A stretch of 64,000 nt of DNA from NCBI RefSeq assembly GCF_022288805.1, contig NZ_JAKOPM010000004.1, forward strand, positions 62,001 to 126,000. Reading direction: 5' to 3'. Both the position numbers and the translations under genes were made by a program. The DNA is from Corynebacterium yonathiae. Its GTDB lineage: Bacteria > Actinomycetota > Actinomycetes > Mycobacteriales > Mycobacteriaceae. Numbering within the stretch: position 1 is the first letter of the stretch; each line of letters begins with the position of its first letter. Of the stretch, positions 11,557-21,437 are shown in pieces. The notes below the pieces were generated by a model, which worked only from the letters and a program-made list of their open reading frames with translations, was not told where the DNA came from and ran no database searches.

Positions 11557-11951
11557 GGCCAATGTTGTAACGCTCAGCGTTCTCTCCCGTGTTCGGGCCA
11601 CACAGCTTGTCGAAGGCCGTGTGGTGCGATGGACGTCTCAAACTCTCTGCCTCACACACGGACTCCGTCGCACATCAGCGTGCGTAAGACAGGGATTCAC
11701 CGCTGCGAAAGCCAGCTTTGTGCTAGCCCGCGGTAACCCGAAGAAAAGCGTATCAGTTAGATCAAGAGTTTTCGCACGTGGGGGGCCACTAACGCGACGA
11801 TTTCCGCCTTAGCTGGGTACAATTTCGCCACAAATTCACAACAATAAGGCCACATTCTGCCTAAATCCTGCTACGTGGAGTTCATCACACTTGGCTATTT
11901 CCCCACCATGACGGGGGTAACCACAACAGAAACGATTGCATGTCCACATGG
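11557..11951 (-). other. Upstream region of the atp operon, no gene seen
   Basis: About 400 bases between the atpI-like gene's terminator and atpB. No convincing coding frame. It should hold the operon promoter and a 5' leader. A modest hairpin (CCACAC/GTGTGG) lies around 11601-11627. I could not pick out a clear -35/-10 pair. The length suggests a regulated leader, but that is inference. Confidence 0.4.
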
Positions 11952-11994
11952 AAAAAGGGCCCACCACCTTTCCTTCCGGAAAAGCAGTAGGCCC
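11952..11994 (-). terminator. Terminator after the atpI-like gene
   Basis: Read leftward, GGGCCTAC and GTGGGCCC arms (one T-G pair) enclose a smaller CCGGAAGG hairpin and are followed by TTTTTCC. It separates the wecA/atpI unit from the atp operon, implying that atpB has its own promoter downstream. Confidence 0.7.
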
Positions 11995-12014
11995 CTCATG
12001 AGACCGCTTCCCTA

Positions 12015-12449
12015 TTAGGAAACGTAAGTCACCCGGGAAGTAACTACAGCCCATACCTCGGTACCCAAGGTGGCAAAAAGGGCCAGCATGACGGTCACAA
12101 AGAGGGCCAAGGTGTCATAGAAATCCATATCTCTGATAACCAACAACACCATGACCAAGACCACGACCTTGAGCAACCAGCCACCCAGCACCACTGCCAT
12201 GGTATTGGCGGGGGTCGTATTAGCGGTCAGTAGCACCGACAAGGCGGTAAAAAGGACGAAGCCGCCCCCGATGGCGGCACCGACGAGTACCCCCCATATA
12301 CCGGGGAGGCCGCGGAGGCCTCCCCAGGCGGCGAGGGAGACCACCGTGATAACCAGCAGAGCTAAGCCACCGAGCTTGACCGCCCTCTGCATGGGGCGGC
12401 GGTGGTCATCAAATTCCGAGGCTTGCGTAGTCGACTGTGCTTCACTCAC
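12015..12449 (-). CDS. AtpI-like small membrane protein
   Basis: 144 residues with a short charged N terminus and about four membrane segments (for example LALLVITVVSLAAWGGL and VVVLVMVLLVIRDM). Its place between wecA and atpB, and its size, match the poorly conserved AtpI/unc1-like protein, thought to help c-ring assembly or ion uptake. It starts 16 bases after the wecA stop, but the terminator at 11952-11994 cuts it off from atpB. The family call rests mainly on position and topology. Confidence 0.65.
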   Translation of the reverse strand: MSEAQSTTQASEFDDHRRPMQRAVKLGGLALLVITVVSLAAWGGLRGLPGIWGVLVGAAIGGGFVLFTALSVLLTANTTPANTMAVVLGGWLLKVVVLVMVLLVIRDMDFYDTLALFVTVMLALFATLGTEVWAVVTSRVTYVS

Positions 12450-12465
12450 GGCTACACACCCTACC

Positions 12466-13641
12466 TCACGAGGGCTCGGTTTCCTTCACCACGACGGCTT
12501 CTCGCCCGGCCGGACCAATTTTGCCTTGCCGCAGTGGCACCAGAGTAGCCGCGAACGCGAGCAGCAAGGCGGCGATAGTAACGCCAATGGCCACCGGCGC
12601 GGGCACGATGGAAAAGGACACCGCCCCGAAGGCAACAGCGGAGACCCACAGATAGAGCACCAACACGGTACGACGGTGGGTATGGCCGAGGGAAAGAAGG
12701 CGGTGGTGAATATGCGCTTTGTCCGCCGAAAACGGCGATCGGCCCTGCGACAGGCGCCGAATCACAGCCCAGACAAGGTCAAGGACTGGAATAAAGACCG
12801 CTGCAACCACCACGATGATGGGAGACATTAGGGCCACGATATCTACCGTGCCATAGAGGGACATATTGATTTTGCCGGAGGCGGAGGTCGACGCCGCAGC
12901 GAGCAAAAGACCAATGAGCATTGAGCCGGAATCCCCCATAAAAATGCGGGAAGGCTCAAAGTTGTGCGGCAAGAAGCCGGCACACGTTCCTACCAAAGCG
13001 GCGCTAATAATGGCCGGTGGATAGGCCGATACCGCACCGCCTTGATCGTGCAGGACAGTTAAGGAAAAGACCAGAATCGCTGCTCCCGCGATCAGGCCGA
13101 GACCAGCCGCCAATCCATCGAGGCCGTCTACAAAATTGATGGCGTTGATGAGCAGGACGGTAAAAAATGCAGTCAACAAGGTGCTTTGCAATTGGTCCAG
13201 CACAACCGTGGTGCCGCCGCCAAAGGGGATAAAAAGTAGCGTCCAAGTAAGGCCCAATCCGCTCATGAGCGTGGCCGCAAAGAGCTGACCGAATAGCTTC
13301 ACAATGGCGCTGAGTTCAACTAGGTCATCGATGACGCCGACAAGTACCAGCGCTAGCGCCGCCCACAGCACGGCATTCATCTCTGGCGTGACGGGCATGA
13401 AGCCGCGAGTCAAGGCTGGGAGCTGGGCAGCAAGGAAAATCGCCGCCGCGAAGCCGGTAAACATGGCCACGCCTCCCAGGCGAGGAGTGGGCTGAGTGTG
13501 GGCGTCACGCAGGCGAATTTCCGCCACGCGGCCGGTACGCACCAGAAAGGAACGCACCACACCGGTAGTGAGGTACGTAAACGCTGCTGCGACGAGAATG
13601 ACGAGGGCCAACTCGCGCAGCGGGACACCACTGCCACTCAC
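12466..13641 (-). CDS. wecA: Undecaprenyl-phosphate GlcNAc-1-phosphate transferase (WecA/Rfe family)
   Basis: 391 residues, about ten membrane helices. It transfers a sugar-1-phosphate to decaprenyl/undecaprenyl phosphate, the first lipid-linked step for the arabinogalactan linker in mycolata. Landmarks are RLGGVAMFTGF, the VGVIDDLVEL Asp pair, NAINFVDGLDGLAAG, IFMGDSGSMLIG and a late HIHHRLL. The GTG at 13641 is preferred: an AAGGAGG site lies directly upstream, whereas the upstream extension to 13809 overlaps sua5 in another frame. 13 bases after sua5. Likely essential. Confidence 0.88.
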   Translation of the reverse strand: MSGSGVPLRELALVILVAAAFTYLTTGVVRSFLVRTGRVAEIRLRDAHTQPTPRLGGVAMFTGFAAAIFLAAQLPALTRGFMPVTPEMNAVLWAALALVLVGVIDDLVELSAIVKLFGQLFAATLMSGLGLTWTLLFIPFGGGTTVVLDQLQSTLLTAFFTVLLINAINFVDGLDGLAAGLGLIAGAAILVFSLTVLHDQGGAVSAYPPAIISAALVGTCAGFLPHNFEPSRIFMGDSGSMLIGLLLAAASTSASGKINMSLYGTVDIVALMSPIIVVVAAVFIPVLDLVWAVIRRLSQGRSPFSADKAHIHHRLLSLGHTHRRTVLVLYLWVSAVAFGAVSFSIVPAPVAIGVTIAALLLAFAATLVPLRQGKIGPAGREAVVVKETEPS

Positions 13642-13654
13642 GCGAATTCCTCCT

Positions 13655-14323
13655 TTAGGCTTGGGGGCGGGTGCGCAGGGTTTGCGCGTCGACGCCGATG
13701 ACCTCGGCGATTTCCTCGGCCGACAGGGCACCTTCGCGCAGTAGATACGGGCGCTCGCCGGACAGGTCGATAATGGTCGAAGGCTTGCCGACGGCCGTTT
13801 CTCCCCCATCCAAGTAAACTGTCACGGCTTTACCCAGCTGCTGCTTAGCCATTAGTGCGGTGGTCGGTGGTTGATGGCCGGAGATATTGGCAGAGGAGAC
13901 AGCCATAGGGCCAACCTCACGCAGCAATTCGATAGCGATGGGATGTAGCGGCATGCGCAGCATCACGGTGCCGCGGGTATCGCCAAGGTTCCACGGCAAG
14001 GACGGCGCTTGCGGAACGACGATAGACAGGCCTCCGGGCCAGAAGGCTTCCACCAAATCACGTGCAGTCTCGGTATAGGAGGCTACAAGACCGCGAACAG
14101 TATCCCAAGACCCCACCAATACCGGCACCGGCATATCCGGGCCGCGCTGCTTGGTGGCCAAAAGGTTGGCTACGGCGTCATTATCAAAGGCATCGCAACC
14201 CAAACCGTAGAGAGTATCGGTAGGCATCACTACCAGGCGGCCGGATTGAGCAGCCTTGACTGCGATGTTCATGCCCTCTTCGCGCTCGGCATTATCGGCG
14301 CAATTAAAAGTCTTTCCTTGCAT
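13655..14323 (-). CDS. L-threonylcarbamoyladenylate synthase (Sua5/YrdC/YciO family)
   Basis: 222 residues. Makes threonylcarbamoyl-AMP from Thr, bicarbonate and ATP, the precursor of t6A at position 37 of ANN-decoding tRNAs. The N terminus carries MPTDTLYGLGCDAF, the core nucleotide/threonine site, and SSANISGHQPP is the second conserved motif. The protein has little beyond the YrdC domain. AAGGGGAG lies 7 bases before the ATG. Between prmC and wecA, a conserved actinobacterial arrangement. Confidence 0.9.
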   Translation of the reverse strand: MQGKTFNCADNAEREEGMNIAVKAAQSGRLVVMPTDTLYGLGCDAFDNDAVANLLATKQRGPDMPVPVLVGSWDTVRGLVASYTETARDLVEAFWPGGLSIVVPQAPSLPWNLGDTRGTVMLRMPLHPIAIELLREVGPMAVSSANISGHQPPTTALMAKQQLGKAVTVYLDGGETAVGKPSTIIDLSGERPYLLREGALSAEEIAEVIGVDAQTLRTRPQA

Positions 14324-14355
14324 ATTATTCTCCCCTTCTTGCCCTCAATGGTGTC

Positions 14356-15192
14356 TTAGTCTACTCCGCGCACCGCAGTGACAAAGCGGGGCGTTCCCGT
14401 TAGATCCGGCAGCGCCGTAATCTCTTCGAAGCCGCCGTAGTCAGCCATCACGGCTTGAACAACTTCGCTGGTAGAGTCGTCGTGCTCGATGGCTACCTTG
14501 CCGCCTGGGCGCAGCAGGCGCGCTATGGTCGGGATAAGGTCTGTGATAACGCCCATCCCATCCGCACCGGCGAATACCGCAGTGTGTGGATCGTGATAGA
14601 CCTCCGGTTCTAGGTTCGGAGTCTCCGGCACGTACGGCGGGTTAGTGACAATGAGGTCCACGGTCCCGTTCCACTCCGCCAGCGTATCGGCATCGGTGGC
14701 ATCTGCTTGGATGGCCTCTACTCCGGTGCCGCGGGTATTGGCTTTGGTGTAGTCAAAGGCGGCGTCGGCAAGCTCAACTGCCCGCACCTGCGCTTGTGGC
14801 AGATAGTGTTGCAGGTAGAGCGCCAACGCGCCCGTGCCGGTGCACAAGTCCACCAGTCGAGGGCCGTGTGCACTGCGCACCGCCCAGTCCGCCATGACCT
14901 CAGTTTCCGGCCGCGGGATAAACACACCCGGACCGACCTTGAGCTCCAGCGGGCCAAACCAAGCGGTGCCTAGCACATACTGCAAAGGCTCACGGGCCTC
15001 CCGGCGGCATAGCAGCGCGCCATAGGCTACGTCGAAGCCGGGCATAGCAGCTTCCTCGAGCGGAATATCCATGTGGCCACAATGTATAAGGTGCGCCGCC
15101 ATGATGCGCGCATCCCACTCGGGGCTGGCCACCCCAGCAGCACGAAGGCGCTGCACCCCGAGGCGCAGCGCCTGTCCATACGTGTTTGCCAC
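14356..15192 (-). CDS. prmC: Release factor glutamine methyltransferase PrmC (HemK)
   Basis: 278 residues. Methylates the Gln of the GGQ motif in release factors. The C-terminal domain is a Rossmann methyltransferase with VDLCTGTGALAL binding AdoMet and TNPPYVPE as the N-P-P-Y catalytic motif that holds the target Gln. The N-terminal helical domain binds the release factor. It starts with GTG, 6 bases after the stop of prfA, its own substrate's gene. Confidence 0.94.
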   Translation of the reverse strand: MANTYGQALRLGVQRLRAAGVASPEWDARIMAAHLIHCGHMDIPLEEAAMPGFDVAYGALLCRREAREPLQYVLGTAWFGPLELKVGPGVFIPRPETEVMADWAVRSAHGPRLVDLCTGTGALALYLQHYLPQAQVRAVELADAAFDYTKANTRGTGVEAIQADATDADTLAEWNGTVDLIVTNPPYVPETPNLEPEVYHDPHTAVFAGADGMGVITDLIPTIARLLRPGGKVAIEHDDSTSEVVQAVMADYGGFEEITALPDLTGTPRFVTAVRGVD

Positions 15193-15198
15193 GACCGT

Positions 15199-16275
15199 TT
15201 AGCCCTCGGCCTCGAGGCGCTCAGCACGCTCTTGGTCCTGCAGAGCCTTAATAAGGTCATGCATATCGCCGTTCAACACAGAGTCCAAATTATTGGCCTT
15301 ATAGCCAATGCGGTGGTCGGTGATGCGGTTTTCCGGCCAGTTATAGGTACGGACGCGCTCAGAGCGATCCATGGTGCGCACCTGGGAGGCGCGCTGCTCG
15401 CCCGCTTCAGCCTCACGAGCCTCGCGCTCCATCTGATCCAGACGGGCCTGCAGAACCTGCAGCGCACGCGCCTTGTTCTGGATCTGAGAACGCTCCTTTT
15501 GACAGGTCACGATAAGCCCGGTGGGCAGGTGGGTAATACGCACCGCAGAGTCGGTAGTGTTCACGCCCTGGCCGCCCTTACCGGAGGAACGGTAAACGTC
15601 GACGCGGATATCCTTGTCATCGATATTGACGGACTCGACCTCTTCTGGCTCTGGGTAGACCAGCACACCGGCGGCAGAGGTTTGAATACGGCCCTGGGAC
15701 TCGGTGACCGGAACGCGCTGCACGCGGTGCACACCGCCCTCAAACTTGAACACGGACCACGCACCATCGCGCGAAGGGGACTTAGAGCGGAAGGAAATGG
15801 TCATATCCTTCACACCGCCCAAATCGGACTCATTGAGGCCCAAGACCTCCCAGTTAAAGCCGGTCTTATCCGCGTAACGCTCATACATGCGGGCCAAGTC
15901 GCCGGCAAAAAGCGCTGCCTCTTCGCCACCCGCACCGGCCTTAATCTCCATAATGATGTCCTCGGAGTCCTGCTCATCGCGCGGTGCGAGCAGGTCAGCC
16001 AGCTTTTCTTCCAGGCTCTCCACGGACTTTTCGAGGCGGTCCGCTTCTTCTTGGAAGTCATGGTCCTCGTAGGCCATCTCCTTGGCGTCCGCGAGATCCT
16101 CGCGCGCCTGGGTGAGCTCATCATTGACCATGATGATGGGGCGCAGCTCCGCGTAGCGCTTGGAGAGCTTGCGGAATTGCTTCTGGTCGCCGGCAACCTC
16201 CGGATCGCCCATCTGCATCTCAATGCCCTGGTACTCAGACACGATGTCATCAACGAGGGAAACCTGATTAGACAT
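15199..16275 (-). CDS. prfA: Peptide chain release factor 1
   Basis: 358 residues from [10 protein letters not shown]. Recognises UAA and UAG and triggers peptide release. The GGQ motif lies in [17 protein letters not shown]. The codon-recognition tripeptide is P-V-T (in [12 protein letters not shown]), the actinobacterial version of the RF1 PxT motif, which rules out RF2 (SPF). An upstream ATG at 16287 is possible. The chosen start overlaps the end of rho by 8 bases, so the two are coupled. Followed by prmC. Confidence 0.95.
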   Translation of the reverse strand: MSNQVSLVDDIVSEYQGIEMQMGDPEVAGDQKQFRKLSKRYAELRPIIMVNDELTQAREDLADAKEMAYEDHDFQEEADRLEKSVESLEEKLADLLAPRDEQDSEDIIMEIKAGAGGEEAALFAGDLARMYERYADKTGFNWEVLGLNESDLGGVKDMTISFRSKSPSRDGAWSVFKFEGGVHRVQRVPVTESQGRIQTSAAGVLVYPEPEEVESVNIDDKDIRVDVYRSSGKGGQGVNTTDSAVRITHLPTGLIVTCQKERSQIQNKARALQVLQARLDQMEREAREAEAGEQRASQVRTMDRSERVRTYNWPENRITDHRIGYKANNLDSVLNGDMHDLIKALQDQERAERLEAEG

Positions 16276-18115
16276 AATCTTCTTCATCCTTATCCGCAGC
16301 CATCGGGGCCGAGGAGGCCACCTGCATCAAGAACTCGCCATTGGAGCGGGTCTTCTTCAGCTGCTTAATGAGCAAGTCAATCGCCTGGTGGGAATCCAGG
16401 GCAGAAAGGATGCGACGCAGCTTGGTCATGATGCGCGCCTCCTCAGGAACGAGCAATAGTTCGTCCTTACGGGTGCCGGACGGGTTAACGTCCACAGCCG
16501 GGAAGACGCGGCGCTCGGAAATGCCACGGTCCAGCTTCAACTCGGCATTGCCGGTGCCCTTGAATTCCTCGAAGATGACGGTATCGCCGGTAGATCCGGT
16601 CTCCACCATTGCGGTGGCGATGATCGTCAGCGAGCCACCCTCTTCGATATTGCGAGCGGCACCCAGGAAACGCTTTGGCGGGTAGAGCGCATTAGAGTCC
16701 ACACCGCCGGAGAGGATGCGGCCGGAAGCTGGGGAGGAATTATTGTAGGCGCGGCCCAGGCGGGTAATGGAGTCGAGCAAGACCACGACATCCTTGCCCT
16801 GCTCCACCAGGCGCTTGGCGCGCTCGATGGCCAGCTCAGCCACGGAGGTGTGCTCTGATGGCGGGCGGTCAAAGGTCGAGGCAATAACCTCGCCGTTGAC
16901 AGAGCGTTGCATATCCGTAACTTCCTCAGGGCGCTCATCTACGAGAACGACCATGAGGTAGCACTCCGGGTTATTGGTAGAAATCGCATTAGCGATATTC
17001 TGCAGAATCGTCGTCTTACCGGCCTTTGGCGGGGAGACGATCAGCGCGCGCTGGCCCTTGCCAATGGGCATAATGAGGTCGATCACGCGGGTGGTAAGGA
17101 TCTTCGGATCCGTCTCCAAACGCAGGCGCTTATTCGGGTACAGCGGGGTCAGCTTATTAAAATGCGGACGCTGCTTTGCGGCTTCTGGTTCGATGCCGTT
17201 GACGGTATCGACCTGTACCAGCTGGTTGTACTTGCGGCGATTGCGGCCATTGCCGTGCGTATGCGTCGGGCCGGAGACCTTAACCTGACCGGTGATGGCA
17301 TCACCGGAGCGCAGGCCTAAGCGGCGGACGATGCCGTTGTTGACAAAAACGTCGGAAGCCGCGGCGCGGTAACCGGTAGTGCGCAGGAAGGCGACGTTAT
17401 TGTCTACCACGTCCAAAATGCCACCGACAGCCTGCAGCTCATCGCCCTCGCGGACCTGCAAATCGTTGCCGCCGTTATTGTCATTATTGTTTCCGCGGCC
17501 GCGACGGTTGCGGCGGTTGCGGCGCCCACGCCGGTTGCCGCGCTCATGATTGTTGTTGTCATCGTGGCGGTTGCCGCGCTGCTTATTATCGCCGCGGTCA
17601 TTCTTTTCACCCTGATTCTCGGAGCCGTCCTGGGAGCCATTATCGCGGTTATCTTTATTGCCGCCCTGCTCCTCATGGCGGTTGCGTTCCTCGCGCTCTT
17701 GACGTTCCTGCCGCTCCTGGCGTTCTTGCCGGCGGGCGCGGTTGCGGCGAGCGCGGCGTGCCTGAGAACGCGACTCATAGCGCTGCTCGTCGCCAGAGTT
17801 CTGCTGGCGGTTATCCTGCTTTTCGCCGGATTCTTCCTGCTTTTCCGCCTTCTGCGGCGCATCGTCCTGCGCCTTAGTGCGTGGTTTATCAGCCTTTTCA
17901 GGCTTCTCTGCCTTTTCCGCCTTTTCTACCCGAGCGGCCTTTTCCACCTTGGCCTTGGCCTTTGGCGGAACTTGACCAGTCTTGATGGCGGTGATGAGAT
18001 CCCCCTTGCGCAGGGCAGAGACACCACGTAGGCCGCGCTCTGCGGCCATTTTGCGCAATTCCGGCAGCTTCAGGGATGCAAGATCCTGTGCTGCGGTGTT
18101 GTCCGTTTCGCTCAC
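16268..18115 (-). CDS. rho: Transcription termination factor Rho with large disordered insertion
   Basis: 615 residues from the GTG at 18115, which has AAAGGA upstream. Order: a Rho_N helical domain (about 1-48); a disordered insertion (about 49-218) first rich in Lys/Glu/Ala, then Arg/Glu/Gln with ERQ repeats near 131-139, then Asn/Asp/Gly/Arg; the cold-shock RNA-binding domain; and the RecA-type ATPase with Walker A PPKAGKT near 362-368. Such insertions are known in actinobacterial Rho and aid termination on structured GC-rich RNA. The start site is the only doubt. Confidence 0.95.
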   Translation of the reverse strand: MSETDNTAAQDLASLKLPELRKMAAERGLRGVSALRKGDLITAIKTGQVPPKAKAKVEKAARVEKAEKAEKPEKADKPRTKAQDDAPQKAEKQEESGEKQDNRQQNSGDEQRYESRSQARRARRNRARRQERQERQERQEREERNRHEEQGGNKDNRDNGSQDGSENQGEKNDRGDNKQRGNRHDDNNNHERGNRRGRRNRRNRRGRGNNNDNNGGNDLQVREGDELQAVGGILDVVDNNVAFLRTTGYRAAASDVFVNNGIVRRLGLRSGDAITGQVKVSGPTHTHGNGRNRRKYNQLVQVDTVNGIEPEAAKQRPHFNKLTPLYPNKRLRLETDPKILTTRVIDLIMPIGKGQRALIVSPPKAGKTTILQNIANAISTNNPECYLMVVLVDERPEEVTDMQRSVNGEVIASTFDRPPSEHTSVAELAIERAKRLVEQGKDVVVLLDSITRLGRAYNNSSPASGRILSGGVDSNALYPPKRFLGAARNIEEGGSLTIIATAMVETGSTGDTVIFEEFKGTGNAELKLDRGISERRVFPAVDVNPSGTRKDELLLVPEEARIMTKLRRILSALDSHQAIDLLIKQLKKTRSNGEFLMQVASSAPMAADKDEEDYV

Positions 18116-18466
18116 GGATATCCTTTCGTTGCTTGACCAGGTCCGATGATGCGGGAGCCGCCGTAGCCTAGGCTCACGGCGTTGCACTGGAAGCCAATGT
18201 GTATTTTTCTAGGACTTCTCGCCCTCGTGCCAAGGCGCATGCGCGTCCTGCCGGGCAATAAGTATGAGGCCTCTTCCATGTTCTCAAGGAGAATTCGCAC
18301 AGCGGGTGCACGAACCGGAAGAAATCAAGAAACGACTGCGGGCAAAACTTCTCTGGGCCCGAATCCATAGGAAAGGGGAGCTAAAAATTCCGGTTTCCTA
18401 CCAGTCGCGAACAAGTATAACGCATAGACCGCAACGCCCGCACCATGACACCGCTACAGTAGAGGC
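18116..18466. other. Divergent intergenic region between rho and the acyl-CoA ligase
   Basis: 351 bases without a convincing gene. It must hold the rho promoter and leader (leftward) and the ligase promoter (rightward). A candidate rightward -10 is described separately. Short open frames here have no ribosome site or recognisable composition. Confidence 0.4.
18455..18460 (+). promoter_or_regulatory. Candidate -10 (TACAGT) for a leaderless ligase transcript
   Basis: TACAGT lies 6 bases before the ATG at 18467, and there is no ribosome site between. That spacing puts the transcription start at or next to the ATG, a common leaderless layout in Actinobacteria. No strong -35 is visible, so confidence is modest. 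Confidence 0.4.
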
Positions 18467-20248
18467 ATGCTTTCCACGATGATGGATATCCCCCTCTCCC
18501 TGACCCGCATTTTGGAATACGGCGCCTCGGTGCACGGCAGCACCACGGTGACAACCTGGCACGGTGAGGGCACCGGCTCTGAATTTGATCCGGCCGAAGA
18601 AGTTACCTTCCGCGATATCGCCGCTCGCGCAGCCGCCTTCGCCCACGCTATTCATGATGATTTGGGTATTACCGGCGATGAGCGGGTGGGCAGTTTTATG
18701 TGGAACTGCGCCGAACACCTCGAGGTCATGTTTGGCACTGCTTGCAAGGGCGCGATTTTTGCGCCGCTGAATAAGCAGCTGATGAATGACCAGATTCGCC
18801 ATATTATTAATCACGCGGAAATATCTGCCATCGTGTGCGATCCCCGGCTGGCGCAGCAACTAGGCAAGGTGCTTGTGGGTACCGACTCCGTGGAAAGCGT
18901 CATCATTACCGGTGCACAACCGGCGCAGCAGTTTGCCTACCTCTTTCCGCGCGGAGTTGAGGTGTATTCCTATGAAGCTTTAATTGATGGCCGCTCCACC
19001 GTCTATGACTGGCCGGAACTAGATGAGCGCACGGCCGCGGCACTGTGCTATTCCACAGGCACCACGGGTGCCCCCAAGGGCGTACTGTATTCGCACCGTT
19101 CGCTGTATCTGGAGGCCATGCAGCTGCGCTCCTCGGACTCGCTGTGCATCACCCACGGTGAGACTTTCCTGTGCTGCATCCCCATCTGTCACGTGCTGAG
19201 CTGGGGCGTTCCCTTTACCTGCTTCATGACGGGCACCCCGCTCGTGCTTCCCGACGCCGACGTATCCGCCCCCACCCTTGCCAAGGCCATTGCCGCTACT
19301 TCTCCGCGCGTGGCCCACGGCGTTCCCACCATCTGGATCCAACTCTTTGTGCACTACATGCACCACCCGCCGGAGCGCATGACCCTCACGGAGATCTATG
19401 CCGGCGGCTCCCCCGTTCCCCCAACTCTTATCAAGATGTGGGAGGAACGCTACGGTGTCGACGTTGTTCACGTGTGGGGCATGGTAGAAACCTCCACCGT
19501 CGGCAGCGTCGCCCGCCCTCCACAGGGCGCTTCGGGCGATACGCGGTGGGCCTACCGCATCTCCCAGGGCCGCATCCCCGCCTCGCTGGAATACCGCGTG
19601 GTCAATGACGGCCAAGTTGTGGCCCGAACCGACCGCAACGCGGGCGAACTGCAGGTACGCGGCAACCTGGTCACCGGTTCCTACTACCACTCGCCTACCG
19701 CTGAGCCGGGCGAAATCGCCTCCGAATTTCGCGGCAAGCAGGTCGAGGCTGCAGAGGGCAAGTTCACCGCGGATGGCTGGCTGCGCACTGGCGATGTCGG
19801 CTCGGTCACCAAGGACGGCTTCCTTACCGTAGAGGACCGCGCCCGAGACGTCATCCGCTCCGGCGGCGAGTGGATCTATTCCGTCCAGCTGGAAAACCTC
19901 ATCATGTCTGACCCACTCGTCGTCGAAGCCGCCGTTATCGGCTATCCCGATAAGCAATGGGTCGAGCGCCCACTGGCCGTTACCGTCTTGGCAGAAGGTG
20001 CTTCTCCCACCATCGAAACCGCAGAGCGCCTGCGCGCCAGCATGCGCAAGGAGCTGCCGAGTTGGATGCTGCCGGAGTACTGGACCTTTGTAAAGTCCAT
20101 CGATAAAACTTCCGTGGGCAAATTCGATAAGAAGGATTTGCGCACCCACCTGGCAGAAGGCGAGTACAACATCATCCGGCTCAAGGGTCCAGGCGAATCG
20201 CAGCGCCTCGCTGCCACCGAAGCCACCGATTTAAGCCGGGAAAACTAG
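18467..20248 (+). CDS. Acyl-CoA synthetase (AMP-binding, medium/long-chain fatty acid-CoA ligase)
   Basis: 593 residues, ANL adenylating superfamily: activates a fatty acid to acyl-AMP, then acyl-CoA. The ATP-binding loop is CYSTGTTGAPKGVLYSHRS, the hinge region GWLRTGDVGSV...DRARDVIRSGGEWI, and the catalytic Lys lies in SVGKFDKK near the C terminus. It resembles mid-size FadD proteins rather than the fatty acyl-AMP ligases for mycolate synthesis, since no FAAL insertion is evident. The chain-length preference cannot be read. Monocistronic or co-transcribed with moaA 66 bases downstream. Confidence 0.85.
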   Translation: MLSTMMDIPLSLTRILEYGASVHGSTTVTTWHGEGTGSEFDPAEEVTFRDIAARAAAFAHAIHDDLGITGDERVGSFMWNCAEHLEVMFGTACKGAIFAPLNKQLMNDQIRHIINHAEISAIVCDPRLAQQLGKVLVGTDSVESVIITGAQPAQQFAYLFPRGVEVYSYEALIDGRSTVYDWPELDERTAAALCYSTGTTGAPKGVLYSHRSLYLEAMQLRSSDSLCITHGETFLCCIPICHVLSWGVPFTCFMTGTPLVLPDADVSAPTLAKAIAATSPRVAHGVPTIWIQLFVHYMHHPPERMTLTEIYAGGSPVPPTLIKMWEERYGVDVVHVWGMVETSTVGSVARPPQGASGDTRWAYRISQGRIPASLEYRVVNDGQVVARTDRNAGELQVRGNLVTGSYYHSPTAEPGEIASEFRGKQVEAAEGKFTADGWLRTGDVGSVTKDGFLTVEDRARDVIRSGGEWIYSVQLENLIMSDPLVVEAAVIGYPDKQWVERPLAVTVLAEGASPTIETAERLRASMRKELPSWMLPEYWTFVKSIDKTSVGKFDKKDLRTHLAEGEYNIIRLKGPGESQRLAATEATDLSREN

Positions 20249-20314
20249 GAATAATATCCTTCTCTAAGCCGTTGCAGCTTGGTGTACCTCATCCCCTCTC
20301 TTAGACTGGCACCG

Positions 20315-21427
20315 ATGACCTCTTCCACGCAGCGACCCGTAGTTTCCCTGCCCCTGCCCACCGTGGTCCGGGCGCAGTCGCCAGCGGATCTGCCCGCCCC
20401 GGCTGCTGATGGCACGCGCGCACTGCTGGATCGCTATGGCCGCCAAGCCCGCGACCTGCGCGTCTCCCTCACGGATCGCTGCAACTTGCGCTGCACCTAT
20501 TGCATGCCGGCCGAAGGCTTAGAGTGGATGCCCACAGAGAAGACCTTGAGCGATGAGGAAACCATCCGACTGATTCGAATTGGCGTCGGCAAGCTGGGCA
20601 TCCGCCAAGTGCGTTTTACCGGCGGCGAACCCTTGCTGCGTAAGTCGCTGGAAAAATTTATTGCCGCCACTAAAGAGCTGCGCACCGACCAGGGGAGATC
20701 CCCGTCCACCGCGCTAACCACCAACGGGCTTGGCCTAGAAAAGCGCGCCGGCGCCCTCGCCGCAGCCGGACTGGATCGCATCAATATCTCGCTCGATACC
20801 ATCGACCGCGAGCGCTACGCCGCGCTCACCCGCCGCGACCGCCTTGATCACGTGCTCCAGGCCATCGCCGCTGCGGATGCCGCAGGCCTCCACCCCATCA
20901 AAATCAACGCCGTGGTCATGCCCGGGGTCAACGAAGAAGACATCGTCCCGCTAGCGGACTATGCCGTCCGCCACGGTGCTCAGCTGCGCTTCATCGAACA
21001 GATGCCGCTTGGGCCCCGCGAGCAATGGCGCCGCGAGGACATGGTAACGGCCGCGGACATCCTCGTCCGTCTGCGCACCCATTTTTCGCTACAGCCCGCC
21101 CGCGAACCGCGGGGATCTGCCCCCGCCGCCCTGTGGGAGGCCACCGCTCCGGATGGAACACGCGGAACACTGGGCATCATTGCCTCGGTCACCCACCCCT
21201 TCTGCGGCGACTGCGATCGTACGCGGCTGACTACCGACGGCGCCGTGCGCAACTGCCTCTTTGGCAATTCCGAAACCCCGCTGCGGGAACTATTGCGCTC
21301 TGGGGCCAGCGATGAGGAGATCATGGAGGCCTGGGCTGGGGAAATGTGGAGCAAAAAGCCTGGCCATGGCATCGATGACGAAGGCTTTCTGCAACCGGAC
21401 CGTCCGATGTCTGCCATCGGCGGCTAA
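20315..21427 (+). CDS. moaA: GTP 3',8-cyclase (molybdenum cofactor synthesis)
   Basis: 370 residues, radical SAM enzyme that starts Moco synthesis by converting GTP to 3',8-cyclo-GTP. The SAM cluster is C-N-L-R-C-T-Y-C (CxxxCxxC) and the C-terminal cluster is CGDCDRTRLTTDGAVRNC. The protein ends in Gly-Gly, as required for activity. The ATG at 20315 is chosen; upstream codons back to 20279 lack a ribosome site. First of moaA-moeA-moaC-mobA. Confidence 0.95.
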   Translation: MTSSTQRPVVSLPLPTVVRAQSPADLPAPAADGTRALLDRYGRQARDLRVSLTDRCNLRCTYCMPAEGLEWMPTEKTLSDEETIRLIRIGVGKLGIRQVRFTGGEPLLRKSLEKFIAATKELRTDQGRSPSTALTTNGLGLEKRAGALAAAGLDRINISLDTIDRERYAALTRRDRLDHVLQAIAAADAAGLHPIKINAVVMPGVNEEDIVPLADYAVRHGAQLRFIEQMPLGPREQWRREDMVTAADILVRLRTHFSLQPAREPRGSAPAALWEATAPDGTRGTLGIIASVTHPFCGDCDRTRLTTDGAVRNCLFGNSETPLRELLRSGASDEEIMEAWAGEMWSKKPGHGIDDEGFLQPDRPMSAIGG

Positions 21428-21437
21428 CCTTATTTTT

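Noticed and set aside
15073-16368. 431-codon open frame on the + strand
   Set aside because: Antisense to prfA and prmC, a shadow frame.
17546-18031. 161-codon very hydrophobic frame resembling a membrane protein
   Set aside because: It is the reverse complement of the charged, low-complexity insertion of Rho; Lys/Glu/Asn codons read backwards give Leu/Ile/Val. An artefact.
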